Counted from the stretch's first letter, positions 9,501-17,728 are shown. The stretch: 64,000 nt of DNA from Acidobacteria bacterium Ga0077551 (GCA_001464545.1 LNFC01000007.1:1-64000); one strand, 5' to 3'. Numbers and translations are program-made. Notes: generated by a model not told the origin, from the letters alone.

Positions 9501-12273
9501 CGGGGCTGGTCCGAACGGCAAGTATCTCGGCGCCCGCACGATGATCCAGCGCTGGTTCGTTGACCCGCTGCATAACATTGAGGGCCGTGACCGCGGTCTG
9601 GGCGTGACGTTCACGCACGACCACTTCGGTCCGTCCACCCACCAGCAGGTCGGGCTTTACGCCACATTGCTCGTGAACCCCGCCGGCTCGGTCTGGAAGC
9701 ACAATGAGACCGGCGAGCAGATGTATACGCGCGCTGATGGCGGCCCGACTTCATGGCAAGCCATGATCCTCGCGGGCGACATCGACGGCGACGGCAAGGA
9801 CGACTCCTACCGCGAGTTCTATCTCGCTGCGCAGGACTTCGCGCACGCCTATAATGCGGGTGCGTGGACAGGCGTCGACGCGGCGGGCGAGCCTGCGCCG
9901 CCAACGGAAGACTCCTTCCGTTACTCACTCAATCCGTCGGTGCGCCAGTCTGCGCCTTTCCCGGATACTGTGCGGCTTTACTCAATCTGCCCAGGCGGCG
10001 TTCCGCGGCCTTGTCCGGAAGCGGTCTCTGCAGCCGACATCGGCACCTTCGTCATCAACTACCGCAACGAACCGCTCGGTTACCGTGTATATGATCCGAA
10101 CAAGGTCGGACCGGATGGCAAGAAGGGTTCTCAGGCCGACGGCCTCGCCGGTGACCTGTCTTACGCGCTGCAGACGCGCACGGACCGCAAAATCCCGCAG
10201 CTCAACACCCCGCTGGGATCGACGCCTTATCCGGCGCTGACGAAGGACATCCGCAACGGTGACCCCTTCACGCCGGTCCTCCGCTCGAACGCAGGTGACA
10301 TCGTCCGTATCAAGATTATGGCCGGTGCGCATGAACACGAACACACAGCGACCGTGAATGGCGTGAAGTGGCTCAACGGCGGCGCTGGATTCGGAACAGC
10401 TGACGAGTCCGGCTGGCGCAGCGCCCTGCAGGTGGGCCTGTCAGAAAAGGCCTCGTTTGCGACATCGATCTTCGGTGACGTGGACCAGGCGGTGAACCAG
10501 ACCGATCACCTCTATTCATGGGACCGTTCGCAGGAAGGGCTCTGGACCGGAACATGGGGCGTGCTGCGTACCTATGAGCAGAGCCGGACTGACCTTGCAT
10601 CGCTGCCGAACAACCCGCGCGGCGTGCCTATCACGATCACTAACCGTTCGCAGTTCAACGGCGTCTGCCCGAAAACGGCACCCATTCGCGCCTATGACCT
10701 CTCGGCAGTCTCGGTTAACAGCGTGATCAAGTCACCGCTCACGACTTCGATCATTCCGTCGGACACCTCTGCGTTCATGCACGTGGGCGGCCCGCTCGAT
10801 CCGAACGGCGGCACCCTGCGGTATAACAGCCGCGCTACGCAGCTATCGAACGGCGAACGGGGGCCGCTGCACGATCCGACGGCACTGGTCTATGTCCCGA
10901 CGGCGGATCTTCGCACCAACATCGTCACGCCGGCGGACTCAGCTGCTTGTTCGGCCCGCCTGGGCGGCGTGCGCAATCCGCTCTGTCCGGCGCGGCTTCC
11001 GAACACCTACAAGTTCGAGCCGGTCAGCGTGCGTGCTGCAGCCGGTGAGTGTATCGAAGTCACGGTTCGCAACCGCTTGCCCGAAATGGTGCCGGACCTC
11101 GCGAGCTATGTGATGCAACACTACACAGTCATCCGTGACCGCTGGGATCCGCGTGGGTACACCACATTCAATAACAACCTGATCCGGGCGTCGAGCCATG
11201 TCGGCTTCAACACCCAAAAGGTTGAGTATGATGTGTCGCGTGACGACGGCATGAACGTCGGCCTGAACCCGGTCCAGACCGTTGCCCCTGGCAGCGTACG
11301 GACCTACCGGTTCTATGCCGGCGACCTGGAACTCGGCCCCCGCTCTGCTTCGGGTGATGGCAAGTCAGGTGCCTTCGGCGCCCTTGCAGGCAACTCGTTC
11401 CCGCTTATCGCGACCCCCGTGGAGTACGGCGCAATGCCGATCTTCCCGGCGGACACGATCAAGCAAGGCCAGAAAGGCCTGCTGGGCGTGATGACCATCC
11501 TGCCCGCAGGATCGACCTTCGCGCTTGATGCCGGCACGACGGCCCAGGCAACGGTCACGGTGCCAGGGGGCCGCGTCTTCCGCGACTTCTCGATGGTCTT
11601 CCAGAAATCCGTCAACATGCGCTACCGCGATGGTACGCCGGTGGAGAACATCTCGGGCGAAGGCCCGGGTGTGCCGGAAGACGCGCATGATGCAGGCGGG
11701 GCTGCGATTAACTTTGCCGCCGAGCCACTGTGGTTCCGGTTCGGCTTCCCTGCCGGCGCTGACTGGGGCTATGGCGACACTGGCGGCGGCGCACCCGAGC
11801 CGGAAGAGCCTGATCCGTTCGGTGCGGAGCCAGGCGTACTTCCGGCACCAACCGGTCCAGGCCTTGCGTCGATTTCCAATGCCTTCCGTGCGTATTCCAA
11901 CATCATGACGGGTGGCAACGATCCGCAAACGCCGGTCTACAAGGCACGTCCCGGACAGGAGATGCGGTTCCGCATCGCCATTCCGGCTGGCTACGCCCGT
12001 AACACGACCCTGACCATCCTCGGCCATAACTGGAGTGAGGAACCCTTCAGGTCCGTGAACGGCCCTTCCGATGTGATGGGCGCGCACTGGTCGCATCGTT
12101 TCCGGACGACGACGGACAATATCGTCACGGGTAACAGCTGGAACATCCTGACCAAAGCAGGCGGCACGATGTCGGTGCCGGGTGACTATCTCTACCGCGA
12201 TGTGGCATCCTTCGGGAACCTGAACGGACTTTGGGGTGTCGTCAGGGTCGAAGAACCGGCCCCTACGCCTTGA
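6574..12273 (+). CDS. Giant secreted multicopper oxidase (MnxG-like size and context)
   Basis: 1899 aa with an N-terminal Sec signal ending near AQAQ (about residue 29). Copper motifs are visible. The HxxHxH set is H473, H476, H478, in a His-rich stretch 472-480. A type 1 site follows: HCH at 527-529 (Cys528), then H533 and M538. Further HxH pairs are HIH 917-919 and HDH 1015-1017, plus an HEHEH cluster 1253-1257. Six copies of a domain-end strand motif (G-L-[FWY]-like) near 210, 537, 1027, 1322, 1635 and 1885 indicate a multi-cupredoxin chain. Such giants (about 1900 aa) include MnxG Mn(II) oxidase of Pseudomonas putida. The substrate cannot be read from sequence; Mn(II), Fe(II) or Cu(I) are candidates. 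Start: GTG 6574 after GGGAGGGG. Confidence 0.85.
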   Translation: MLGGLTRLAVGLAACAIGAFASNFEAQAQLPVCGRTVKADVVAFDQPLMFNRLGAQNVNGMIYALRSDVIDRSTGKPEAAGGTLTPGNVGLRPDKRPRPIVLRVRSGDCLEVNFTNLLSSQANPNNAMPSIMTINDQVAERRAGFTPLGMSALDSAGDTSSYVGKGPNTLADVGQSRTYRFYADSEGSHLVLSHAVSFGGEGTGGNLANGLFGVVQVEPVEANFYRSQVTEEDMRLASIGTTPGGHPIINYEARYPNRAPWTHEGKGGKPILNMLDVSGSSIKLVASDVTAIISGPNPDGSFPASTYPLEARGATNPALPNRLEPFREFIALFNDETVSKQAFPFWYEDPVFSHTLHGVGDHFMINQGAAGAGSEVIANRLGVGPAHDCLSCAYEEFFLTSFAMGDPAMLVDVPANAGLEFCSPQPGDPFCERDPSIRASYAKYPDDPANVTHSYVGDFVKFRNLHAGPKEHHIFHLHNHQWLANPDDDNSNYMDAQGIGPGGSYTYEIAFGGSGNRNKSAGDAIFHCHYYPHFAQGMWALWRNHDTFEAGTQLDVATGSDGFHRDAFALERGKPAVGARALPDGEILAGTPIPALVPLPGKPLAPMPGRVYVASVDKNSDGQPESSQAVIDRADTDPSLIDVRPVLASLNPADPDNQLNPTGLKNPGFPFWIGGMEGAVGQRAPSPPLDMAPNPANPGSGGWDGGLPRHFLDGYAVGGISEDHQTRFSFEKHIEKAKAQFISEYGSDVERAAMSFHATRFHPTFRQLPDGTVLPASYRTNGALPQPGSPFFEPCMDDEGDVFNTGVAGQFFSAAGNGLANTFTAAFGADNPRVYKGANIQLDVVFNKLGDHYPQQRIITLWEDVAPTLAKTRAPEPFVFRLNSYDCAMYYQTNLVPEFYMVDDYQVTTPTDIIGQHIHLPKWDLVAADGAANGWNYEDGVFGAETVRNRIEAINRYTLEEGTGDALLTPAAHPFFGAGPNGKYLGARTMIQRWFVDPLHNIEGRDRGLGVTFTHDHFGPSTHQQVGLYATLLVNPAGSVWKHNETGEQMYTRADGGPTSWQAMILAGDIDGDGKDDSYREFYLAAQDFAHAYNAGAWTGVDAAGEPAPPTEDSFRYSLNPSVRQSAPFPDTVRLYSICPGGVPRPCPEAVSAADIGTFVINYRNEPLGYRVYDPNKVGPDGKKGSQADGLAGDLSYALQTRTDRKIPQLNTPLGSTPYPALTKDIRNGDPFTPVLRSNAGDIVRIKIMAGAHEHEHTATVNGVKWLNGGAGFGTADESGWRSALQVGLSEKASFATSIFGDVDQAVNQTDHLYSWDRSQEGLWTGTWGVLRTYEQSRTDLASLPNNPRGVPITITNRSQFNGVCPKTAPIRAYDLSAVSVNSVIKSPLTTSIIPSDTSAFMHVGGPLDPNGGTLRYNSRATQLSNGERGPLHDPTALVYVPTADLRTNIVTPADSAACSARLGGVRNPLCPARLPNTYKFEPVSVRAAAGECIEVTVRNRLPEMVPDLASYVMQHYTVIRDRWDPRGYTTFNNNLIRASSHVGFNTQKVEYDVSRDDGMNVGLNPVQTVAPGSVRTYRFYAGDLELGPRSASGDGKSGAFGALAGNSFPLIATPVEYGAMPIFPADTIKQGQKGLLGVMTILPAGSTFALDAGTTAQATVTVPGGRVFRDFSMVFQKSVNMRYRDGTPVENISGEGPGVPEDAHDAGGAAINFAAEPLWFRFGFPAGADWGYGDTGGGAPEPEEPDPFGAEPGVLPAPTGPGLASISNAFRAYSNIMTGGNDPQTPVYKARPGQEMRFRIAIPAGYARNTTLTILGHNWSEEPFRSVNGPSDVMGAHWSHRFRTTTDNIVTGNSWNILTKAGGTMSVPGDYLYRDVASFGNLNGLWGVVRVEEPAPTP

Positions 12274-12283
12274 TCTGATGCTG

Positions 12284-12314
12284 TCCGGGTGGGCACGATA
12301 CTTGCTCACCCGGA
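12284..12314 (+). other. Stable hairpin between the oxidase and beta-propeller genes
   Basis: Twelve-base arms (12284-12295 and 12303-12314) pair with a single G-T wobble around a 7-base loop. No T-run follows, so it is more likely an mRNA processing or stability element, or a leaky terminator that lowers expression of the downstream chaperone genes, than a full terminator. Confidence 0.5.
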
Positions 12315-12347
12315 TTCCCATACATTGGAACAGCCGGGTACCAGGAA

Positions 12348-14294
12348 ATGACGCCATTCTGGAAATCGAACAGAGTTCGCGAACTGGCCCCGATCATCGC
12401 GATCTCGGCCGGCGTGGTCCTGTTTGTCGCCTTCCTGTTCTTTCGCTCAGATTCCTCTGTCGTCACCGGCGAATCGGTTACCCGCGAAGGCTTGAAAATC
12501 GACTTTTCGATCACGTCCGTGATCGAACCGGACAAACCGCTCAAAGCCGGCGAGATTGCCAAAGTCAGCCTTAAATTTACGGACTCCACGACCGGCAAGC
12601 CCGTCACCGGCCTGCTTCCGGCGGCCTGGATCGATCCACTTCGGGACGGCACGAAATCCGAACCGGAGGCCTGCAAGCGCTCGGCCGCGACCTATCTCAG
12701 CGGTTTCGTCGGAATCCGGCCGATGATTGACCTCAACAGTTACTATATTGTTGTGCTTAACGCCGACCCGTCGATCGCCGTCATCGACCCGATTATCGGC
12801 GTGCGCGGTATTACCAAGCTGCTGACGCAGGTCCTCCTGCCGGGTCCCCCGGAAGACTGGGCCCGGTCAGCAGATGAAAAGCAGGTCTATGTGGCCATGT
12901 CATCGGTCAACGCGGTCAGCTTTGTTGACCTCGACACGTTCCGAATTGGAAAGACGGTCAAGGTTGGAGAGCGGCCCTCGCGGATAATGGTTCAGCCGGA
13001 CGGTCGTTACGCCTGGGTCGGAACGACCGGCGCCAAACCCGGCGTTACCGTTGTCGATACCGAAAAGCAGGAAGTCAAAGCCCACATCGAAACGGGCAAG
13101 GGACATCATGAACTCGTGGTGACGTCGGACAACCGGTTTGCGCTGGTCAGCAACCGCGATGACCGCACTGTCAGTTTGATCAATGTGCGCCAACTGAAGA
13201 AGACCAAGGACTTCGAGCTGAAAGGTATTCCAATATCGCTTGCCTACTCCGCGCTTTCGCAAGCTGCGTATGTGGCCGATGGCGAAACCGGCGAAGTGCT
13301 GGTGCTGGACCCGGCATCCGGCAAGGTACGCGCCACAATCCCGCTAGAGCCTGGACTTGGCCCGATGCGGATCACGCCTGACGGTCGATACGGATTTGTC
13401 GTGAACCCCGCGAAGGACGCCGTCTTTGTCTTCGATACTGCCAACAATACCCAGGTTCACAGGATTGATATCAAGGGTGAGCCCTTCCAGATCGTGTTTT
13501 CGCGCGCTTATGGGTTCGTCCGTAGCCTGTCGAACAACACTGTCTCGATGATCCGCCTCGCCGATATCGGCGGCACCGGCCAAGTTACGGTATCGCACTT
13601 TGAAGCGGGTGACCGGCCCCCGAAGGATTCGCCTTTTCTTCTGCCTTCAGACCTCTTCGCGACGGCCGTGACCGAAGCTTCGACCATCGTTGTAAGCCCC
13701 GGCGACGCTAACGTTTTCTACTATATGGAAGGCATGAACGCCCCGATGGGCAGCTTCGGCAACTATGGTCACCGGCCGCTCTCGGCGATCGTCGCCGACC
13801 GAACCATCAAGGAAGCGGCGCCTGGCGAATACATTTCGACGGTCAAGATTCCATCCGACGGAAACTACCAGATGATCCTTACGCTTGATTCGCCGCAGCT
13901 CATCGAATGCTTTGACTTTGCCGCAGCCATAAACCCGAATCTGGCAAGGGACGAGCTCCCGCTGCGCATTGCCTATGAAACGCGCGGCGGTACACTGACC
14001 CCGACCGGGCAGGAAGCGAAAATCCGCTTTACTTTGAATGATACGGCGAAAAACGGTGCCCCGTACTCCGGAGATGACGTCACGGTACTGACGTTCCGCG
14101 CACCTGGTCAGGATCGCACGGAGCATAAGGTGAAGTCCCTCGGCGACGGCAAATTTGAGTTTGCGTTCACGCCGAACAACTCCGGCGCCTATTACATCTA
14201 CCCCTCGGTGCGCAGCCAGGGACTAGACTACTCCAAGCTCGCCTTCATCACGATTATTGTCCAGGATCCACCGAGCGGGGGAGGTGTCCAGTGA
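12348..14294 (+). CDS. Membrane-anchored YncE-like beta-propeller protein of the copper operon
   Basis: 648 aa. One N-terminal membrane helix (about residues 13-32) anchors a large periplasmic region. An Ig-like stretch (about 45-95) precedes a seven-bladed YncE/cytochrome-D1-like propeller (about 120-420) with repeated V-x-D-x-D and DGRYA-type blade signatures. A C-terminal Ig-like domain (about 540-640) follows. Between them is a Met-, Gly- and Tyr-rich loop (YYMEGMNAPMGSFGNYGH) that could bind copper. Gene order suggests a partner of the multicopper oxidase, as scaffold, electron carrier or maturation factor; none is proven. The GTG of the next gene overlaps its stop by 4 bases. Confidence 0.75.
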   Translation: MTPFWKSNRVRELAPIIAISAGVVLFVAFLFFRSDSSVVTGESVTREGLKIDFSITSVIEPDKPLKAGEIAKVSLKFTDSTTGKPVTGLLPAAWIDPLRDGTKSEPEACKRSAATYLSGFVGIRPMIDLNSYYIVVLNADPSIAVIDPIIGVRGITKLLTQVLLPGPPEDWARSADEKQVYVAMSSVNAVSFVDLDTFRIGKTVKVGERPSRIMVQPDGRYAWVGTTGAKPGVTVVDTEKQEVKAHIETGKGHHELVVTSDNRFALVSNRDDRTVSLINVRQLKKTKDFELKGIPISLAYSALSQAAYVADGETGEVLVLDPASGKVRATIPLEPGLGPMRITPDGRYGFVVNPAKDAVFVFDTANNTQVHRIDIKGEPFQIVFSRAYGFVRSLSNNTVSMIRLADIGGTGQVTVSHFEAGDRPPKDSPFLLPSDLFATAVTEASTIVVSPGDANVFYYMEGMNAPMGSFGNYGHRPLSAIVADRTIKEAAPGEYISTVKIPSDGNYQMILTLDSPQLIECFDFAAAINPNLARDELPLRIAYETRGGTLTPTGQEAKIRFTLNDTAKNGAPYSGDDVTVLTFRAPGQDRTEHKVKSLGDGKFEFAFTPNNSGAYYIYPSVRSQGLDYSKLAFITIIVQDPPSGGGVQ

Positions 14295-14965
14295 CGCGGG
14301 ACATCGAATACACCCGCACCAGGTTCTTCAGCGGTTGCGCCATAGCGGCGATGCTCCTTTTGGCGGCTTGCGGCAACGGGAAGGCGACCGGTGAGCACGA
14401 ACATGCCGAAGGCCACGTCCATAAGGAGTCGGCCGGCGTTCCTGCGTCCGGGGCTGAGCAACAGGCCCTGGTCGTGCTGAGCGATGCGCCAATGCTCGAT
14501 CAGGCCGGCGCCGCGCGGCAGCTGAAATCGGATGTGATCGGTTCACGGATCGTCGTTGTCGATTTCATTTTCACCAGCTGCCAGACGATCTGCCCGGTTA
14601 CTACAGCCCTGCTGGCACAGGCAAAGCGCGACCTTGCCGACATTCCTGCTGAAGAACTCGTGTTTGTTTCCCTCAGCGTCGATTCCCGCGTAGACACGCC
14701 GGAACGCCTCGCTGCCTTTGCGGCTGCTCACAATGCCGACTGGACATTTCTGACGGGAGAAAAGCCTGTAATGGATGAGGCGCTGACCTGGCTCAACGCT
14801 TACGCAACCAATCCCGAGAACCACGCAGCCATGATTCTGATAGGGGATGCCTCCGCCGAAGAATTCTCGCGTATCTACGGCATGCCGGATCCGGAATTTG
14901 TGGAAAGCCGTGTCCGCGAACTTGTCGCGGCGCGCGAAACGCAAACCACCCAGCATAGCCACTGA
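14291..14965 (+). CDS. SCO1/SenC-family copper chaperone, lipoprotein
   Basis: 224 aa. Lipobox LLAAC with the lipidated Cys at 27, then a short His-rich segment (residues 35-44, EHEHAEGHVH). The thioredoxin-like SCO fold carries the copper-binding Cys pair CQTIC (C97, C101) and the distal His (H178). SCO proteins deliver copper or reduce cysteines in copper enzymes; here the nearby copper enzyme is the multicopper oxidase rather than a cytochrome oxidase. GTG start overlaps the previous stop (GTGA). Confidence 0.88.
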   Translation: MTRDIEYTRTRFFSGCAIAAMLLLAACGNGKATGEHEHAEGHVHKESAGVPASGAEQQALVVLSDAPMLDQAGAARQLKSDVIGSRIVVVDFIFTSCQTICPVTTALLAQAKRDLADIPAEELVFVSLSVDSRVDTPERLAAFAAAHNADWTFLTGEKPVMDEALTWLNAYATNPENHAAMILIGDASAEEFSRIYGMPDPEFVESRVRELVAARETQTTQHSH

Positions 14966-14976
14966 GGAATTCAAAA

Positions 14977-15615
14977 ATGCCAGTGCATCCTTTCCGCTCC
15001 CTGTCCGTCATCGCATTTGCTGGACTTTTCGGGGCCGTTTCCGGACCCGCCGCGCTCGCACACGGCGCCGGCCACAAGCCGGGCGACAAGGTGGTGACGC
15101 GCGACATTTCCGCCTCTGATACCGAAGACAAGGCCCGCGAGTATTTCACAGACACCGTCCTGATCAGCCATACCGGCGAGAAGCTGAAATTCTATTCGGA
15201 TATTCTCGCAGGGCGCACAGTCGTCATCAGCTTCATGTTCACGACTTGCGAAGATGCGTGTCCATTGATCAATGCTTCCCTCCAGCGGGTGCAGGAGCGT
15301 CTCAAAGACCGGATGGGCAAGGACATCTTCTTTGTTTCGATCACCGTTGATCCAAAAGTCGATACCGCAGCAGTGATGGCAGATTATCGCAAGCAGTTCA
15401 AAGCGGGTCCCGGATGGCTTTATGTTACTGGCACCGAAAAGAATATCGAGGTGGTCGGCAACAAAATGGGGCAGGTGTTCGAAAAGGAAGCCCACCTTAC
15501 GGCGCTTCTCGTCGGCAATACCAAGACGGCCCGCTGGCGCAAAATACCGGCAAATCTCAGCGATACCGTGATCGCCGCACAGGTCAAAGACATTGCCGAC
15601 GGCATTCACGATTAA
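14977..15615 (+). CDS. SCO1/SenC-family copper chaperone, soluble periplasmic
   Basis: 212 aa. It has a cleavable Sec signal (ending near ALA, residue 28) rather than a lipobox, and the mature N-terminus has a short HGAGH motif. The SCO fold shows CEDAC (C91, C95) and distal His H173, so the copper site is complete. It is the second SCO gene in tandem, 11 bases after the first. The two differ in sequence and anchoring, suggesting separate steps, for example thiol reduction and copper transfer. Confidence 0.87.
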   Translation: MPVHPFRSLSVIAFAGLFGAVSGPAALAHGAGHKPGDKVVTRDISASDTEDKAREYFTDTVLISHTGEKLKFYSDILAGRTVVISFMFTTCEDACPLINASLQRVQERLKDRMGKDIFFVSITVDPKVDTAAVMADYRKQFKAGPGWLYVTGTEKNIEVVGNKMGQVFEKEAHLTALLVGNTKTARWRKIPANLSDTVIAAQVKDIADGIHD

Positions 15616-16948
15616 GGCTCTTTCGCTCCTTGCGCTCATGCTTTGCACGCTGGCGCTGCCGGCCTGCGCAGACTTGACCGCTTCTGAGGAACGCGGACGT
15701 GCCATATACTTCGGCGAAAAGGGCTCCGCTCTCGACTCGGCAGAAGTCCAGATCGGCGACCTTTCGACAAAGCTCCCGGCACGGACATTTCCCTGTGCCT
15801 CCTGCCATGGCCGCACCGGTGCCGGAAAAGCCGAGCGCGGGGCACAACCCAGCCAGATCAGCCGCGATGCGCTGACGCGCCCCTACACCGTAAAAGAGGC
15901 AACTGGGCGAAAGCGCCCGCCCTATACCTCCTCCTCCTTCCGAAATGCCGTCCGCGCCGGCAAGGATTCCGGCGGCAATGCCCTATCGGAGGCGATGCCG
16001 CGCTTTGATCTGACCGACAAACAGCTCGCTGACGTCTGGGCTTTTCTGGCCGTGGTGGCGGAAGCCAGTGATCCGGGTATCACGGACGATGCGCTCACCG
16101 TCGGGATCGTACTGGACCCGGCCAACCCGGCCAGTCAGGCGCAGCAGAAACTGCTCGGCGTACTGGCCGGCGACATCGACAAGCTCGGCGGCGTGCACGG
16201 ACGAAAGCTCACTTTGCGCATTGTGTCGCCGAAGAACGCCGGTGCGGAGACCGCCAACGTGTTTGCACTCGTCTTCCCGCAAAGCGTTCCGCCTGCCGGC
16301 TTTGACAGTACCGTGCCAGTCATTTCCGTATTGCCGGCTTCTGCACCATCGGCCGGCGCATTTGCGCTCGTGGCCAGCGAAGCAGACCAGGCTTCTGCCC
16401 TGAAGCGGTTCGCGACTGAGGAGTGGGGCGTCGTCAGCGTGAAGGACGGCTGCGCCGCGAAGAAGGGCGAAACGGTCCTGCTTGGCTCCGCAAAATGCCT
16501 CGACAAGGCAACGGCCGCCAAAAGGGTGCTCCTCACCCAGACGGTGTTCTCCAGCATTCCGCCGGCCAGCCGAAAGGTTCTGCCTGCCGAAACTTACGTC
16601 GCCTTTGCCGCGCCGCTAAGCCGTGTGGCGCGCAATGCCCAGTCGGCTTTTGCCCAGACGCGCGCCCGCGCCAGGAACGATAAGTCTTCCATCCTTGCGG
16701 AAGCCGATGCCTATTCGGCTGCAGCTTTGCTGATCGAAGCGCTCATGCGCACGGGCAGGGATGTTTCGCGCGAAGGTGTTATCGATACCCTGGAGGCGGT
16801 GCGCAGCTTCGAGGGCGGCATGACGCCGCCTTTGACCTTCGGCCCCAACAGGCATGTTGGTTCCCGCGGCGCCGAAATTGTCCGCTATGACGCCCTTGCG
16901 GGCACATTTGCGCTTTCGGGAATTTGGACAGACCCGGACATCCGCTAG
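15593..16948 (+). CDS. Cytochrome c fused to a periplasmic binding-protein-like domain
   Basis: 451 aa from a TTG at 15593 that overlaps the SCO gene by 23 bases; no better start gives a full signal sequence. An LPAC lipobox (Cys25) predicts a lipoprotein. A class I cytochrome c domain (about 30-155) has the haem motif CASCH at 68-72 and a likely axial Met in the segment EAMPRF. From about 163 the sequence resembles type I periplasmic ligand-binding proteins of the LivK/Peripla_BP_6 kind (VGIVLDPANP, then GGVHGRKL). The fusion could sense or bind a ligand and couple this to electron transfer from the oxidase. This function is inferred. Confidence 0.75.
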   Translation: MPTAFTIKALSLLALMLCTLALPACADLTASEERGRAIYFGEKGSALDSAEVQIGDLSTKLPARTFPCASCHGRTGAGKAERGAQPSQISRDALTRPYTVKEATGRKRPPYTSSSFRNAVRAGKDSGGNALSEAMPRFDLTDKQLADVWAFLAVVAEASDPGITDDALTVGIVLDPANPASQAQQKLLGVLAGDIDKLGGVHGRKLTLRIVSPKNAGAETANVFALVFPQSVPPAGFDSTVPVISVLPASAPSAGAFALVASEADQASALKRFATEEWGVVSVKDGCAAKKGETVLLGSAKCLDKATAAKRVLLTQTVFSSIPPASRKVLPAETYVAFAAPLSRVARNAQSAFAQTRARARNDKSSILAEADAYSAAALLIEALMRTGRDVSREGVIDTLEAVRSFEGGMTPPLTFGPNRHVGSRGAEIVRYDALAGTFALSGIWTDPDIR

Positions 16949-17136
16949 CCGAAGACCAGAATATTCGCCTCACATGCGATTACTTGATGCTATTAAGGTT
17001 AAATATGTACTTGATAGACGTCTGATGGTTGACGCAAAATCACACTTGGCGTTTAACTTGCATATAGATGTGTGGGGACGCATCAGCCATTGCAATCAGG
17101 CGCAAGCTGATGTCCTCCATGACGAGGACGCACATT
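16949..17136 (+). other. AT-rich intergenic region before the curli operon
   Basis: 188 bases, clearly richer in A and T than the flanking genes, with TTAAGGTTAA near 16993-17002. It contains the sigma-54-like site described separately. A sigma-70-like pair (TTGACG 17029-17034, 17-base gap, TTTAAC 17052-17057) overlaps that site. No terminator for the copper operon is visible. Confidence 0.4.
17046..17062 (+). promoter_or_regulatory. Sigma-54-type promoter candidate for the curli operon
   Basis: TTGGCGTTTAACTTGCA: -24 element YTGGC (the last two positions of TGGCAC differ) and a perfect -12 element TTGCA, with GG-N10-GC spacing. Predicted transcription start is near 17073, so the upstream ATG at 17068 would not be in the message and the csgF start at 17137 is supported. 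Confidence 0.45.
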
Positions 17137-17727
17137 ATGGTGGGACTAAAATCAATCGCGCGCGCAGCTGCTTCAGTTGCCGCGCTCAGCTGGATCGGCC
17201 TAGCGGCGTCCGCTCAGGAACTGGTGTACACGCCGGTCAACCCGTCCTTTGGCGGTGACAGCTTCAACTCGGCGCATCTACTTGGCATTGCGAATGCCCA
17301 GAACGATTACAAGGATCCTGAAAGCACGACCGGCGGCAATACGCAGGTCGATCAGTTCCTGCGCCAGTTGCAGAGCCGCCTGCTGTCTTCACTCGCGGCG
17401 CAGGTCAATGACGCAATATTCGGTGAGAACCCGCAGGATAGCGGGACGATAACCTTCGGCGATCAGACGATCACCTTCGTGCGCCTGCTCGACTCCGTCG
17501 CACTTACGATCACCGATTCGACAACCGGCGCAGTGACGGAGATCTCCATCCCTCTCCTCGGCCAGACGAGTCAGGGCGACCCGGCTGGGCAGATCGCCCT
17601 TCTTCTGGGTGGAAGCGGCGGCGACCTTTCTGCGCCTGCGTCGGACTCGCAAAGCGAAGGCGGATCGTTGGACGACCTCAGCGGGCTGATCACCGGCGAA
17701 GGTGATCTGGTTCCGGGGGGTGGTTGA
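17137..17727 (+). CDS. csgF: Curli assembly factor CsgF
   Basis: 196 aa. Sec signal ending ASAQ, then a mature N-terminus ELVYTPVNPSFGGDSFNSA, which matches the CsgF segment that plugs into the CsgG pore (N-P-x-FGG-x-x-x-x). A helical region and a beta C-terminal region follow. CsgF docks at the outer face of CsgG and guides subunit nucleation. The protein is longer than the E. coli form (138 aa), with a Gly/Ser/Asp-rich tail. Start: ATG 17137 has GAGGA at 17124-17128 and begins the signal peptide. csgG starts one base after the stop. Confidence 0.9.
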   Translation: MVGLKSIARAAASVAALSWIGLAASAQELVYTPVNPSFGGDSFNSAHLLGIANAQNDYKDPESTTGGNTQVDQFLRQLQSRLLSSLAAQVNDAIFGENPQDSGTITFGDQTITFVRLLDSVALTITDSTTGAVTEISIPLLGQTSQGDPAGQIALLLGGSGGDLSAPASDSQSEGGSLDDLSGLITGEGDLVPGGG

Positions 17728-17728
17728 C

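Noticed and set aside
17029-17057. Sigma-70-type promoter (TTGACG, 17 bases, TTTAAC) for csgF
   Set aside because: Plausible, but it overlaps the sigma-54-like site, whose -12 element and spacing fit better; kept only as an alternative.
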